This document shows, piece by piece, positions 8,415 through 16,858 of a DNA stretch of 44,728 nucleotides. The first letter of the stretch is position 1. Every line of letters starts with the position of its first letter. The position numbers were made by a program, and so were the translations under genes. The notes below the pieces were generated by a model, which saw only the letters and a list, made by a program, of their open reading frames with translations, was not told the origin of the DNA and searched no databases. This DNA is from Ottowia thiooxydans DSM 14619 (GTDB lineage Bacteria; Pseudomonadota; Gammaproteobacteria; Burkholderiales; Burkholderiaceae_C): positions 1 through 44,728 of the forward strand of contig NZ_AUGX01000040.1 of the NCBI RefSeq assembly GCF_000422885.1, given 5' to 3'.

Positions 8415-11027
8415 ATGAGTTCGATATCCGCCGAGTTGCGTCTGCGTCCGACGCGCATTGGCTTTTTGGTAGACCCGACCGATGCCGCTTCGGTCCGGCT
8501 TTGTATGCAGGTCTGCGCCTGCCTCTGGGGCGGCGTCTACAACCCAATCATTCCTGTCTGCAGCACGATTCCGGACGCATGGGCGTCTGGGCTGTACGGA
8601 AACATGACTGGCGAAGATCTTGCCAAGGGCTACGTTCGTTTCTTTGAGCCCGACGTTTTCGTCGAGGCGACGCCTGGCCTTGCCGCGAGATTGGGTATCA
8701 ACGATGTGGAGCTGGAATTCAGCCAGAAGCGAATCGGCCCGCTATCTGCATTTCTGGAGGCGGCGCCAGAGGGGCGGTCTTGGCCGCCTCTTGGGATTGG
8801 CGTCGTTGCGTTGTACAGGGCGCTCTATGAAAAGGAGTTCAAGTTCGTCGCACGTCAGAACCACCGAGTCGCACTGTGCAAGCCTTCAAATGACATCGAC
8901 GCAGCGTTTGTCGATGCCGTGTTTGGCTCATTTCCCGTGGAAGGATATCTAGCGCACCACGCCAGAGACTATCAGGAAGCTTTCGACCCGATCACGATCA
9001 AGGCGACACCCAAGAACTGGGAGAAAGCGCTCCGCGAGGGCTATCGATTCCCGCTCAGCATGGGTCGCCATGGCCTTGAGCGGTTCGGACGTGGGGCCGG
9101 CATTGGCGGTCCGACGCTATTCATTGCAGATCCGTCCAGCATCCTGGATCTCATCGATCTTTGGAATCTTCGACTTTTCCAGCCCAACGTAGTCCCCATC
9201 AACTCGAGGTGGCTTGCTGCCTTTGCGCCGTTTATGGGCGAGTTCATCAAGGCGAACTACCGCGCGCTCCCTGGCAACCCCAACGGCGTCATGCTACGGA
9301 CAACGGTCGAGTTTGCCAGGTCCATTGGTGAGTCGCGCGCTGATTCCATGAGGGAAGAGGCAAAGCTTTCCAAGTTGCCAACTGGGTCGTGGTCCTACAA
9401 GCTTTGGTATCAGCGGATTTGGGAAGAGAACCTGAGCGACGTTGTGTTCAGCCCCACGCGCGCCCGCATCACTGCACGAAGCGAGTCCCTTGACTTGGCC
9501 ATCACCGACACCGAGCGAGAGCGCAAGGTCCGATTTCGTGGGCTATCGCCTGACTTTGCTCCTGAGTTCAGATCCAGTTCTGCTGGATGGGTGAATGTTC
9601 TTCAGTTCAAGTCGTATGGGGCGCACTCTGAATTGGCATTGAGTCTTCCAACAGACTTTCAGCCGGTCCGGACGTACAAGCTGCGAAGCGGTGGGGTCAT
9701 CCTCTCATCCCGCGAGGGCTGGGTGCTTCCACAGCGCTACAGGGACCACACGGAGTTTTTCACCCTCTGTACCGGTCGGGAAGCGATCACGGACTGGCTA
9801 AAGCAGCATGGGATCACCGCGGACATCTCGAAGGCTGGACGCGTGGCGGAACAGGTGATTGGTGCCTTGAAAGGGTTGCACGGTGGCCGTCTGCTGGCGC
9901 ACCGCGACACCATCCAACTGTTGGAACGAATGGCAAAGAGCGTCCGGCGGTATCCCGACGGAACGGTCGAGGAGTATCAAGATCGTACGGCCGCTGCCAC
10001 GACCTGGACGGCGTTGATCGCGAAGAGGTCCAAGGAGGTCTGGTCGCGGAACCTGTCCCTCGACGACTTCGTTGAACGGAACATCCTCAAGCTAGGCTTG
10101 GGCATCCAATGCAGCCATTGTTCCAACTCGAACTGGTACAGCATCTCCGAGCTGAACGAGTCCGTGGTTTGCGACAGGTGCCGCAAGAGCTACCCGTTTC
10201 CGCAGGGAAGTATCGGCTTCACGAAGTCGCCGTGGAAGTTCCGTGTCGTCGGGCCCTTCAGTGTTCCGGACTATGCGGACGGCGCGTATGCCACGGTCCT
10301 AACGCTGCGCGTGTTCTCGCAGTCATTGACGGGCATGCACGCCACGGTTGTCTACACGCCAGGGCTGGACTTGGCAGTGGAAGGCGAACCTCCGATGGAG
10401 GTCGACTTTGCGCTCTGGTACAGCGGCGAGTCGATGGGACTCGATGAGAGCGAGGCCATCACCGTCTTCGGCGAGAGCAAGAGCTTCGGCACGAAGTGCT
10501 TCCATGAGGAGGATATCGCTCGAATGCGCAGGCTCGCTGAGCGGTTCCCTGGCGCGTTCATCGTGTTCGCTGCGCTCAAGGACGAACTCCACGAGGACGA
10601 GAGGAGGGCAATTGCCGAGTTCGCTGCATGGGGACGCGAGCCCATCCATAGCACGGGCAGGCCTCGTGCACCAGTGATGGTGCTGACGGGGATTGAGCTG
10701 TTCGCTCCATGGAAGATCGATGACGCCTGGAAGAGTCTTGGAGGGGTTCGGCAAGAACTCGCTGAAGCAGGGCACGTCCGACTTGAGAACCTGTGGGTGT
10801 TGGCGGATGCCACGCAGCAGGCCTATCTGGGGATGAAAGGACACTCTCAGGAACTAATGGAGCAGTGGGAAGCACATCAGGCGGCAACTCAGGCAGCCGT
10901 CCGGCCTCCATTCAAAAAGCAGAAGTCGGCCGCGCCGCGGAGAAAGCCAGCGTTGAAGAGGGCCGCGAACGGGCCTGCGACAACGGGAAAAGTGGCTGGC
11001 AAGCGCCGGCGTGCGGCCGGCGACTAG
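8415..11027 (+). CDS. Large unrecognised protein with zinc ribbon and PD-(D/E)XK-like nuclease motif
   Basis: The 870-residue protein starts at ATG 8415, preceded by AGGAG at a spacing of nine bases; a longer frame begins upstream but has no such site. The N-terminus (RIGFLVDPTDAASVRL, then WGGVYNPIIPVC) has the look of an alpha/beta domain. Around residues 565-590 two CxxC pairs (IQCSHC and VVCDRC) form a zinc ribbon. Near residues 664-689 the order VDFALWY, then VFGESKSFG, gives Asp664 with Glu687-x-Lys689, the spacing of a PD-(D/E)XK nuclease core, followed by a helix and a strand (FPGAFIVFAALK). The tail after about residue 830 is very rich in Lys and Arg, which suits nucleic-acid binding. 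It stands alone between a mobile element and a HipBA pair. I do not recognise the family; a single-gene nucleic-acid-targeting defence protein is inferred. Confidence 0.7.
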   Translation: MSSISAELRLRPTRIGFLVDPTDAASVRLCMQVCACLWGGVYNPIIPVCSTIPDAWASGLYGNMTGEDLAKGYVRFFEPDVFVEATPGLAARLGINDVELEFSQKRIGPLSAFLEAAPEGRSWPPLGIGVVALYRALYEKEFKFVARQNHRVALCKPSNDIDAAFVDAVFGSFPVEGYLAHHARDYQEAFDPITIKATPKNWEKALREGYRFPLSMGRHGLERFGRGAGIGGPTLFIADPSSILDLIDLWNLRLFQPNVVPINSRWLAAFAPFMGEFIKANYRALPGNPNGVMLRTTVEFARSIGESRADSMREEAKLSKLPTGSWSYKLWYQRIWEENLSDVVFSPTRARITARSESLDLAITDTERERKVRFRGLSPDFAPEFRSSSAGWVNVLQFKSYGAHSELALSLPTDFQPVRTYKLRSGGVILSSREGWVLPQRYRDHTEFFTLCTGREAITDWLKQHGITADISKAGRVAEQVIGALKGLHGGRLLAHRDTIQLLERMAKSVRRYPDGTVEEYQDRTAAATTWTALIAKRSKEVWSRNLSLDDFVERNILKLGLGIQCSHCSNSNWYSISELNESVVCDRCRKSYPFPQGSIGFTKSPWKFRVVGPFSVPDYADGAYATVLTLRVFSQSLTGMHATVVYTPGLDLAVEGEPPMEVDFALWYSGESMGLDESEAITVFGESKSFGTKCFHEEDIARMRRLAERFPGAFIVFAALKDELHEDERRAIAEFAAWGREPIHSTGRPRAPVMVLTGIELFAPWKIDDAWKSLGGVRQELAEAGHVRLENLWVLADATQQAYLGMKGHSQELMEQWEAHQAATQAAVRPPFKKQKSAAPRRKPALKRAANGPATTGKVAGKRRRAAGD

Positions 11028-11175
11028 AGTCGGCCCGCGGCAGCGACCAGGATCGCACTCCGTGCAGCCGACGATCGCACCGTGCGCGATCGCGAATTCC
11101 AGCGACTGCTTGCTGGCTGTCAGCGTGAGTTCGCCCGCAGCGGCTGAAGGGCAGGAGCCGCTGCACTTCGGACTT

Positions 11176-12393
11176 TCAGGTAGTCCACCACGTCTGCGCA
11201 GGGTACGGCAATACTTCTGGCGAAAACCCCGCACTCGCCACCACCTGAGGCCATCGCTTCTCCAGCTTCAATTGATGGCTGAGCATATGGTTTCGTGCTT
11301 CATCTTTGTCCAACCCCAGCAGCACAGCGCACTCGAGCAAGTTGCTCAGGCTGGACGCGCGCGCTCCGCTTTTCGTCACACTGAGTGCATGGATGCCGGA
11401 CGGCTTGTGGTACGGGGCGATGTCAAATGCAGGTGACAGCCCCCACTGGCCAGCGCTGTAGAGCAAGCCGTGGTTTCTCGCATGGTCATCGAAGTTGCCA
11501 CACAAGGAGTTGTAGGCAACGCGGCGCCACAACTCGTGCTTCATTGCCGACATATCCACGCCCGCTCGGGCGCACCAACGCTGCAGCTCATGTGCGAGCA
11601 CCACAAATGACCGATTGCGTGCGCCAGCTGCTTCCTTGTCCAATCGCAGCAAGGTGTGTGCACTGGCGTAGAGATGCCGCTGTACGTCCCCACTGGGCAA
11701 GACGTCCCGGTCAAATCGCTTGACCAGAACCACCTGACGATGGCCTTCAAGGTGGAATTGCACCTCCGCCGCATTGACCCCGCACTCCCGCGCCAGCGTC
11801 ATGGCCACGTACTCTCGCAAGGGGTTGTTTGGTCCGTCGCCACGGTCCTGTAGCTTGGCAATCCACAACTGCCCCTGGTGCTCCACGGTCAGTTTGGGCC
11901 GCTCGCCCCCCAGGCTCGTTCCGTAAATGCCTTGCACTTCGCGAGCGGCCTGGCTGCTGGGACGCTCTTCGGGCAGGTCACGCAAGGCATCCAGCAATTG
12001 GCTCAGGTGCGGTGCTTTGAAGGCAGTCTTGCGCTCGATGTCGTCACAAACTTCCAGCGCACCGACTCCATCACCTTCTGACAGCTCCAATATCTCCATG
12101 TTGCCCAGGTCTTCGCGGGCATGGAGCTTTTCCAACAACGCCAGTCCGAAGCCCTCCGGACGTGCGTCACGTATCACCCCAAACAAGCCTTCTTGCCGCG
12201 TTTCCCTGGCCCAAAACTCAGATCGCTTCAGGGGCAAGTGCAGGGAGTCCAGTGCCACGGCATCGCCACGCTTGAGGTAATCGGCCACGTAGTGGAACCG
12301 CCCGACCTGACCCTGCAACTCGAATTCACCACACTGGGTAGGTTGTACCTGCCCGGGGAGCCAAACCCACACCGGCTTCAAGGTGTCGCTCAT
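11176..12393 (-). CDS. hipA: HipA-type serine/threonine kinase toxin
   Basis: The 405-residue protein follows HipA order: an N-terminal subdomain (VWVWLPGQV to about 100), the ATP-binding GTSLGGERPKL segment with the Lys of LWIAKL, the REYVAMTLARECGV helix, the catalytic-loop CGNFDDHARNHG and the metal-binding Asp in LSPAFDIAPY. HipA kinases phosphorylate translation factors such as glutamyl-tRNA synthetase, causing dormancy; the target of this one is unknown. Its ATG (12393) overlaps the stop of the upstream HTH gene by four bases (ATGA), so expression is coupled to the antitoxin, the usual hipBA arrangement. The kinase motifs are all present, so it is likely active. Confidence 0.9.
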   Translation of the reverse strand: MSDTLKPVWVWLPGQVQPTQCGEFELQGQVGRFHYVADYLKRGDAVALDSLHLPLKRSEFWARETRQEGLFGVIRDARPEGFGLALLEKLHAREDLGNMEILELSEGDGVGALEVCDDIERKTAFKAPHLSQLLDALRDLPEERPSSQAAREVQGIYGTSLGGERPKLTVEHQGQLWIAKLQDRGDGPNNPLREYVAMTLARECGVNAAEVQFHLEGHRQVVLVKRFDRDVLPSGDVQRHLYASAHTLLRLDKEAAGARNRSFVVLAHELQRWCARAGVDMSAMKHELWRRVAYNSLCGNFDDHARNHGLLYSAGQWGLSPAFDIAPYHKPSGIHALSVTKSGARASSLSNLLECAVLLGLDKDEARNHMLSHQLKLEKRWPQVVASAGFSPEVLPYPAQTWWTT

Positions 12394-12767
12394 GAGCGTG
12401 TCCCACGAATCCGTTTCGGCAGTGAGCGCTCAAGCAGGCTCACCGCTTCTTCGGTTTTCCCCAACTTGGCCAACGCCGGCAAGAGTTCACCAATCAAATC
12501 CAAGGCCCACAGAATGTTCAACAGGTGCCCGATCCCCACGCTGGGCCGACCATGCTCCACATTGAGGACCGTCTTCTTGTTCACCCCCGCCTTGGCCGCC
12601 AAATCCTCTTGCGTCCACCCCAGCGTGCGACGCACGGCACTCACCCGTCCACCCAATGTGGTCAACCCCTCCTCGACCTCATAAGGAAGCATGACTGGAT
12701 CAGGTGAATGTTTCATAAAAGAGGCTAGTTTGTCATTCGTTTCCATTTTTACGGACTTTATAAGCAA
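12390..12767 (-). CDS. hipB: HipB-type XRE antitoxin and repressor
   Basis: The frame is 125 residues with a helix-turn-helix of XRE type at about 40-95 (GRVSAVRRTLGWTQEDLAAK, then AGVNKKTVLNVEHGRPSVG). The tail after it is short and basic. It lies upstream of the kinase gene with a four-base overlap, as expected for an antitoxin that also represses the operon. Start choice is uncertain: Met1, Met8 and Met18 are all possible, and the HTH is unaffected. The promoter should lie at 12768-12840. Confidence 0.85.
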   Translation of the reverse strand: MLIKSVKMETNDKLASFMKHSPDPVMLPYEVEEGLTTLGGRVSAVRRTLGWTQEDLAAKAGVNKKTVLNVEHGRPSVGIGHLLNILWALDLIGELLPALAKLGKTEEAVSLLERSLPKRIRGTRS

Positions 12768-13017
12768 ACCTGGGGCTGGTCAAGATCGCGTTGGTGCACT
12801 GGGCATCTCGATGGCACCTCCGCGCCACTTCGGACACTTTTGACTTTTTGTGCGGCTGGGTGGGCGCGCGCCTGCGTGAATCGGCTGGTCACTCTAGCCA
12901 AGGCGGATAGACTGGACGGCATACGCCGCGTCATTTTTGAACCCTCGTGGATTGCAGGTCTGAAAGTGCAAGCCGTAACTGCAGGCCCTGCCGGCGGCGG
13001 CAACTCAATGCGAACAC

Positions 13018-13368
13018 ATGCCTGACCTGCTGCTACCACCGCCCAAGAGATCCCGAAGCCGACGCCTGCGCAAGAAACTGCACATCGGGGAATTTCAAAC
13101 GCTGGGCTTTGAATACGGGCTGTTGTGGTCCGAGTTGCCATCGGCCGAGGAGCAAGAACGGTTTATCGACCGGCTGCTGGAGGAGTTCGTTGGGCCACGC
13201 TCCCTGTCCGTCGGTGGCGGGATCAACTGCGGCTTCATCTCGGCTCGCCGCGGAAGCGCGACCGACGAAGACCGCGCGGGGTTCGAGTCTTGGCTACGGC
13301 AGTGGACCAATGTTTCTAGCGTTCAAATTGGCCCACTCCAAGATGCCTGGTACGACTCACGCCCCTGA
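13018..13368 (+). CDS. yggL: YggL-family 50S ribosome-binding protein
   Basis: The 116-residue protein has the family's opening signature of a basic segment KRSRSRRLRKKLHIGEF followed by QTLGFEY (about 10-33), then an acidic helix EEQERFIDRLLEEFVGP and a C-terminal FESWLRQW segment. YggL (DUF469) binds the large ribosomal subunit in Escherichia coli; its effect is modest and it is not essential. It probably belongs to the resident chromosome rather than the mobile DNA. It is transcribed away from hipBA and converges on umuC. Confidence 0.85.
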   Translation: MPDLLLPPPKRSRSRRLRKKLHIGEFQTLGFEYGLLWSELPSAEEQERFIDRLLEEFVGPRSLSVGGGINCGFISARRGSATDEDRAGFESWLRQWTNVSSVQIGPLQDAWYDSRP

Positions 13369-13441
13369 AGCAGGCTCGGCTACGCCCGTCGCCCGTGGCG
13401 GGCTCCATCGCTGAAACTCAGACATTGAATGACTTCTTGGG

Positions 13442-14740
13442 TTATGCCCTTGCCACCGGCACATCGTCCCATCGCGTCGTGTACTGTGGCGTGCGCCGCT
13501 CCTGCCGCATGCCCCATGTCCGCTGAGCACCTGGCATCCCGGTAGACCCCACGTGCAGCGTGCCCTTGCCGAACCGCCCGTTGAGCGCGTCCATCGCCGC
13601 CATCAGCCTCGTCCGGTCACGCCCCTCCTCGGGCTCCAGTTCCAGCTCTCCCTGCTGCACGCTCGCTGGCTGCAGGTCCATCAGAAACACGCCCGCCTTG
13701 ATGAGCTGAAACCCAGGCACGTACATGAACCGCATGCCATCGGCCGCCGCCTTGGCCAACAACCGTGAGTCCGCCGTGGGGCGCCTGAGCGGTACCGTCA
13801 CGCTCCTAGACAGCTGCTGTCCGGCCCGATGCGGCGACGTGTGCATGAACACCTGCAACGCTCCAGCCTGACTGTTCTGTTTTCTGAGCTTTTCCGCAGC
13901 CCGGCTGGCGAACTCGCTCACCGCCTCCATCAACGGCGCCAGGTCGGTCACAGGCCGCCCAAAGGAGCGCGTGCAGGCGATTTGCTGCTTCGGCGCAGGC
14001 ACATCGTCCATGTCGATGCAGGGGAAGCCCTGCACCTCACGCACCGTCCGCTCCAGGGTGACGTTCCAGCGCCTCCTGACCGTGGCCGTGTACATGCGGG
14101 CCAAGTCCAGCACCGTCTGGATGCCGCCTTCTCTCAACTGTGCAGCAATGCGCGGTCCCACACCCCAGACTTCGCCAACATCGGTGGCACCCAGGATGGC
14201 CTCCAGCTCACGTTGGCTCAGTGCCGCCAGATTGCACACCCGGGCCAGGTGCTCGGGGTAGCTCCCTGGCTTTCGCTCGGCCGTCTTGGCGATGAAGTTT
14301 GCCAGCTTGGCCAGGGTCTTGGTTGGTGCAATACCGATCCCGCAAGGAATCCCCGTCCAGCGCAGGATGCGGTCTCGGATGATGTGGGCTCGCCGGGTCA
14401 GATCCCCCCGCACCCCATGCAGCCCGATGAAGGATTCATCGATGCTGTAGATCTCCTGGGTAGGACCAAGGCCGGCCGCCAGGGTCATGATGCGGTCGCT
14501 CATGTCACCGTACAGGGTGAAGTTGGCCGAGAGGGCTACCAGTCCCTCCGTCTTCTCCAGGTGCCGGATCTGGAACCAGGGCGCCCCCATCTTGATGCCC
14601 AGATCCTTGGCCTCGTTGGATCGGGCGATGGCACAGCCATCGTTGTTGGACAGAACGATGACGGGCCTGCCCTGCAGCGAGGGCCGAAACACCCGCTCGC
14701 AGCTCACATAGAAATTGTTCCCATCGACCAGGGCGTACAT
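13442..14740 (-). CDS. umuC: DNA polymerase V catalytic subunit UmuC
   Basis: This is a 432-residue Y-family polymerase. The catalytic acids are in YALVDGNNFYVSCERVF (Asp6) and YSIDESFIGL. The thumb has the helix-hairpin-helix VWGVGPRIAAQL, and the little-finger region extends to the C-terminus. Length and motifs are normal for UmuC. It copies past DNA lesions after activation by cleaved UmuD and RecA. It follows umuD by 22 bases and is co-transcribed with it under the LexA box at 15196-15211. Confidence 0.95.
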   Translation of the reverse strand: MYALVDGNNFYVSCERVFRPSLQGRPVIVLSNNDGCAIARSNEAKDLGIKMGAPWFQIRHLEKTEGLVALSANFTLYGDMSDRIMTLAAGLGPTQEIYSIDESFIGLHGVRGDLTRRAHIIRDRILRWTGIPCGIGIAPTKTLAKLANFIAKTAERKPGSYPEHLARVCNLAALSQRELEAILGATDVGEVWGVGPRIAAQLREGGIQTVLDLARMYTATVRRRWNVTLERTVREVQGFPCIDMDDVPAPKQQIACTRSFGRPVTDLAPLMEAVSEFASRAAEKLRKQNSQAGALQVFMHTSPHRAGQQLSRSVTVPLRRPTADSRLLAKAAADGMRFMYVPGFQLIKAGVFLMDLQPASVQQGELELEPEEGRDRTRLMAAMDALNGRFGKGTLHVGSTGMPGAQRTWGMRQERRTPQYTTRWDDVPVARA

Positions 14741-14762
14741 GGCGGCGGCCGGTCCATGCGGC

Positions 14763-15203
14763 TCAGATTACGAAGCGTTTGATGCAGGAGCTCACCACGC
14801 CCCAGATCTCGACCGTCTGGCCGTCCTTGGGCTCGATGTCGGGGAACGTGGGGTTAGCGGCCTTCAGGCGCATCCGGCCCGCCCGCTGGTACAGCTGCTT
14901 CACAGTGAATTCCCCATCGACCACCGCCACCACGATGTGGCCATGCCGGGGTTTGATGGCCCGGTCCACCACCAGGGTGTCACCATCGTCGATGCCCGCC
15001 TCTCGCATCGAGGCGCCTGCCACCCGCAGCAGGAAGGTCGCCTGGGGGTGGGTGATGAGCAGCTGGGTCAAATCAAGCCGGTTGACCGCAAAATCCTCAG
15101 CAGGCGACGGAAACCCCGCCCGCACCGCCGCCACCGGCATGGGCAGCACCAAAGAGGTAGCGGTCAGTGCGGTAGGTGAGGACGATTGCAAAATACTGTT
15201 CAT
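14763..15203 (-). CDS. umuD: UmuD, self-cleaving subunit of DNA polymerase V
   Basis: The 146-residue S24 peptidase has its cleavage site at Ala29-Gly30 (AVRAGFPSPAED), nucleophile Ser65 (VAGASMREAG) and general base Lys102 (DGEFTVKQL). These match UmuD of other proteobacteria. RecA filaments trigger self-cleavage, and the shortened dimer activates UmuC. The ATG at 15203 gives a 29-residue leader, close to the 24 of the E. coli protein. Its start codon lies inside the LexA box and about seven bases after a TATACT sequence, which suggests that the messenger may begin at or next to the start codon. Confidence 0.95.
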   Translation of the reverse strand: MNSILQSSSPTALTATSLVLPMPVAAVRAGFPSPAEDFAVNRLDLTQLLITHPQATFLLRVAGASMREAGIDDGDTLVVDRAIKPRHGHIVVAVVDGEFTVKQLYQRAGRMRLKAANPTFPDIEPKDGQTVEIWGVVSSCIKRFVI

Positions 15204-15217
15204 TCATCCAGTATAAA
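15196..15217. promoter_or_regulatory. LexA box shared by umuDC and yedK, with overlapping -10 elements
   Basis: CTGTTCATTCATCCAG at 15196-15211 fits the CTG-N10-CAG LexA consensus, and its symmetry extends to TACTG...CAGTA. On the minus strand TATACT (15215-15210) serves umuD, and on the + strand TATAAA (15212-15217) lies 27 bases before the yedK start. One bound LexA dimer would therefore block both divergent promoters. Confidence 0.8.
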
Positions 15218-15244
15218 TCCGGCTGACAACAAACTCACACCACC

Positions 15245-15913
15245 ATGTGCTCCAACTACGACTCGGTGACCAAAACGGAGCGGCTCAAGCTGCACTTCGG
15301 GGTGGATGCGCCGCCAGGCATCAAGGGCCAGGTCTGGCCGCTGTACCACGGGCCCTTCATCCGCCGCCACCCGCACCACGACGTGGGCGATGAGGCCGTG
15401 CCGCCGCGCGAGGCGCTGGCTGGTCTATTTGGGCTGATCCCGCACTGGGCGGGTGAAATCGCGTTCGGCAAGCGCACCTACAACGCCCGCTCGGAGACGG
15501 TGGCGGAGAAACCCAGCTTCCGGGACGCCTGGCGACTGGGCCAGCACTGCATCGTGCCGGTAGAAAACGTCTACGAGCCTGACTGGCGCAGCGGCAAGGC
15601 TGTGCCCACCCGCATCCAGCGCAAGGACGACAAACCCATGGGCATTGCTGGGCTGTGGGCAGTCAACCGCAAGGCCACTGGAGAAGAAGTGATGAGCTTC
15701 ACGATGCTCACCATCAACGCCGACAACCACCCTGTCTTCAACCAGTTCCACCGCCCCGAGGACGAGAAGCGCATGGTGGTGATCCTGCGGGAAGACCAGT
15801 ACGACGAGTGGCTGGACGCCCCGGCAGCGCGCTCCATGGCCTTCATGCAGCCGTACCCGGCTCAGCTGCTGATGGCCACGCCGGAGCCCGAGCGGGGGCG
15901 CAGGAAGGCGTGA
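15245..15913 (+). CDS. yedK: SRAP-domain abasic-site shield protein (YedK/HMCES family)
   Basis: The 222-residue protein opens Met-Cys, exposing Cys2 as the residue that forms a thiazolidine crosslink to abasic sites in single-stranded DNA. Other family positions are Asn80 and Arg82 (TYNARSET), Glu111 (ENVYEPDW) and His169 (FNQFHRPEDEKRM). The protein protects abasic sites at stalled forks from nucleases and error-prone bypass. It is divergent from umuDC and shares the LexA box, so induction with the SOS response is expected. Its stop overlaps the next start by four bases. Confidence 0.95.
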   Translation: MCSNYDSVTKTERLKLHFGVDAPPGIKGQVWPLYHGPFIRRHPHHDVGDEAVPPREALAGLFGLIPHWAGEIAFGKRTYNARSETVAEKPSFRDAWRLGQHCIVPVENVYEPDWRSGKAVPTRIQRKDDKPMGIAGLWAVNRKATGEEVMSFTMLTINADNHPVFNQFHRPEDEKRMVVILREDQYDEWLDAPAARSMAFMQPYPAQLLMATPEPERGRRKA

Positions 15914-16620
15914 CAGACCCAACAACATCACTGCGCATCACCCGCAAGCACCTGACGCGGCTGCGGGAGGTCTACCGATCCTCGGGCTGGCCCTGCCGCG
16001 ACCCGCTGGAGGTGGACCTGATCGTGAGCGGGTTGGTGCAGCCCGAACGGGATGACCAGGGACGTGAGACGTTGCACCTGACACCAGACGGTCTGCAGGC
16101 GTTGGCCGGCGCACACGCCAGCAACCGGGCCAACCGTAGCGCGCACGACGAACTGGTGATGCAGGTGGCCCAGCGCATGCAGCAGGAGGGGCGCATTGCA
16201 TGGACGCAGTTGCCGCTGCGCGCGCAGGTGGACGGAGCCTGGACTCAGGCCATCCCAGACGTGTTCAGCATCCGCCACACCACGGTGGAGGCGTATTTGG
16301 AGCCTGTCGTCCATGAGATCAAGGTCAGTCGGGCGGACTTGCTGGGCGACCTGAAGAGACCGGAGAAGCGAGCCGCCTACCTAGCCATGGCGTCGCAGGT
16401 TTACTACGTGCTCGGCCTGAACGCCAAAGGGCAGCCGATCGCGGAGGCAGACGAGGTGCCAGCCGAGTGTGGGGTGATGGTAGCCACCAGCAGCGGGTTG
16501 GAGATCGTACGGGTCGCGCCCAAGCAGCCCTTCACCGGCCTGCGTTTCGATGCGTGGATGGCACTGGCCAAGGCCGCACCAGAGCCGCGAAACAGCAATC
16601 AGGTGCAGATGCATCTCTAG
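15910..16620 (+). CDS. MmcB-like PD-(D/E)XK DNA repair nuclease
   Basis: The 236-residue protein starts at GTG 15910, overlapping the yedK stop (GTGA), so the two are coupled. An N-terminal basic helical region (RITRKHLTRLREVYRSSG) may bind DNA. The second half carries the nuclease core: AIPDVFS (Asp117), VVHEIKVSRADL (Glu136-Ile-Lys138), then GDLKRPEKRAAY and VYYVLG. This resembles MmcB (PF06319), an SOS-linked repair protein. The coupling to yedK and the shared LexA control make a role at damaged replication forks likely. Substrate preference is unknown. Confidence 0.75.
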   Translation: MTDPTTSLRITRKHLTRLREVYRSSGWPCRDPLEVDLIVSGLVQPERDDQGRETLHLTPDGLQALAGAHASNRANRSAHDELVMQVAQRMQQEGRIAWTQLPLRAQVDGAWTQAIPDVFSIRHTTVEAYLEPVVHEIKVSRADLLGDLKRPEKRAAYLAMASQVYYVLGLNAKGQPIAEADEVPAECGVMVATSSGLEIVRVAPKQPFTGLRFDAWMALAKAAPEPRNSNQVQMHL

Positions 16621-16858
16621 GTTCCGTGGACAACCGATAGGTTGGGAGCGTTCGGTCGCGCATGGCAATCCAAGGACGGCCGCAAAACAGCCCTCCAGTC
16701 GATGCCCTACTGAAAAAGCTTGCCCCCTCGGCACTGAGCCACAAATGGGGGATGGGCACCATCACGCATCACGTCTATCATTTGCAAGGGCAATTCACAA
16801 ACCAGACGCTCGGCCTGCATCCCACGCACCGCGGCGCACTACCAGATCAACCAGAACG

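Noticed and set aside
13829-14782. A 317-codon open frame opposite umuC
   Set aside because: It lies wholly antisense to umuC, which has complete catalytic motifs; high-GC codon use produces such frames.
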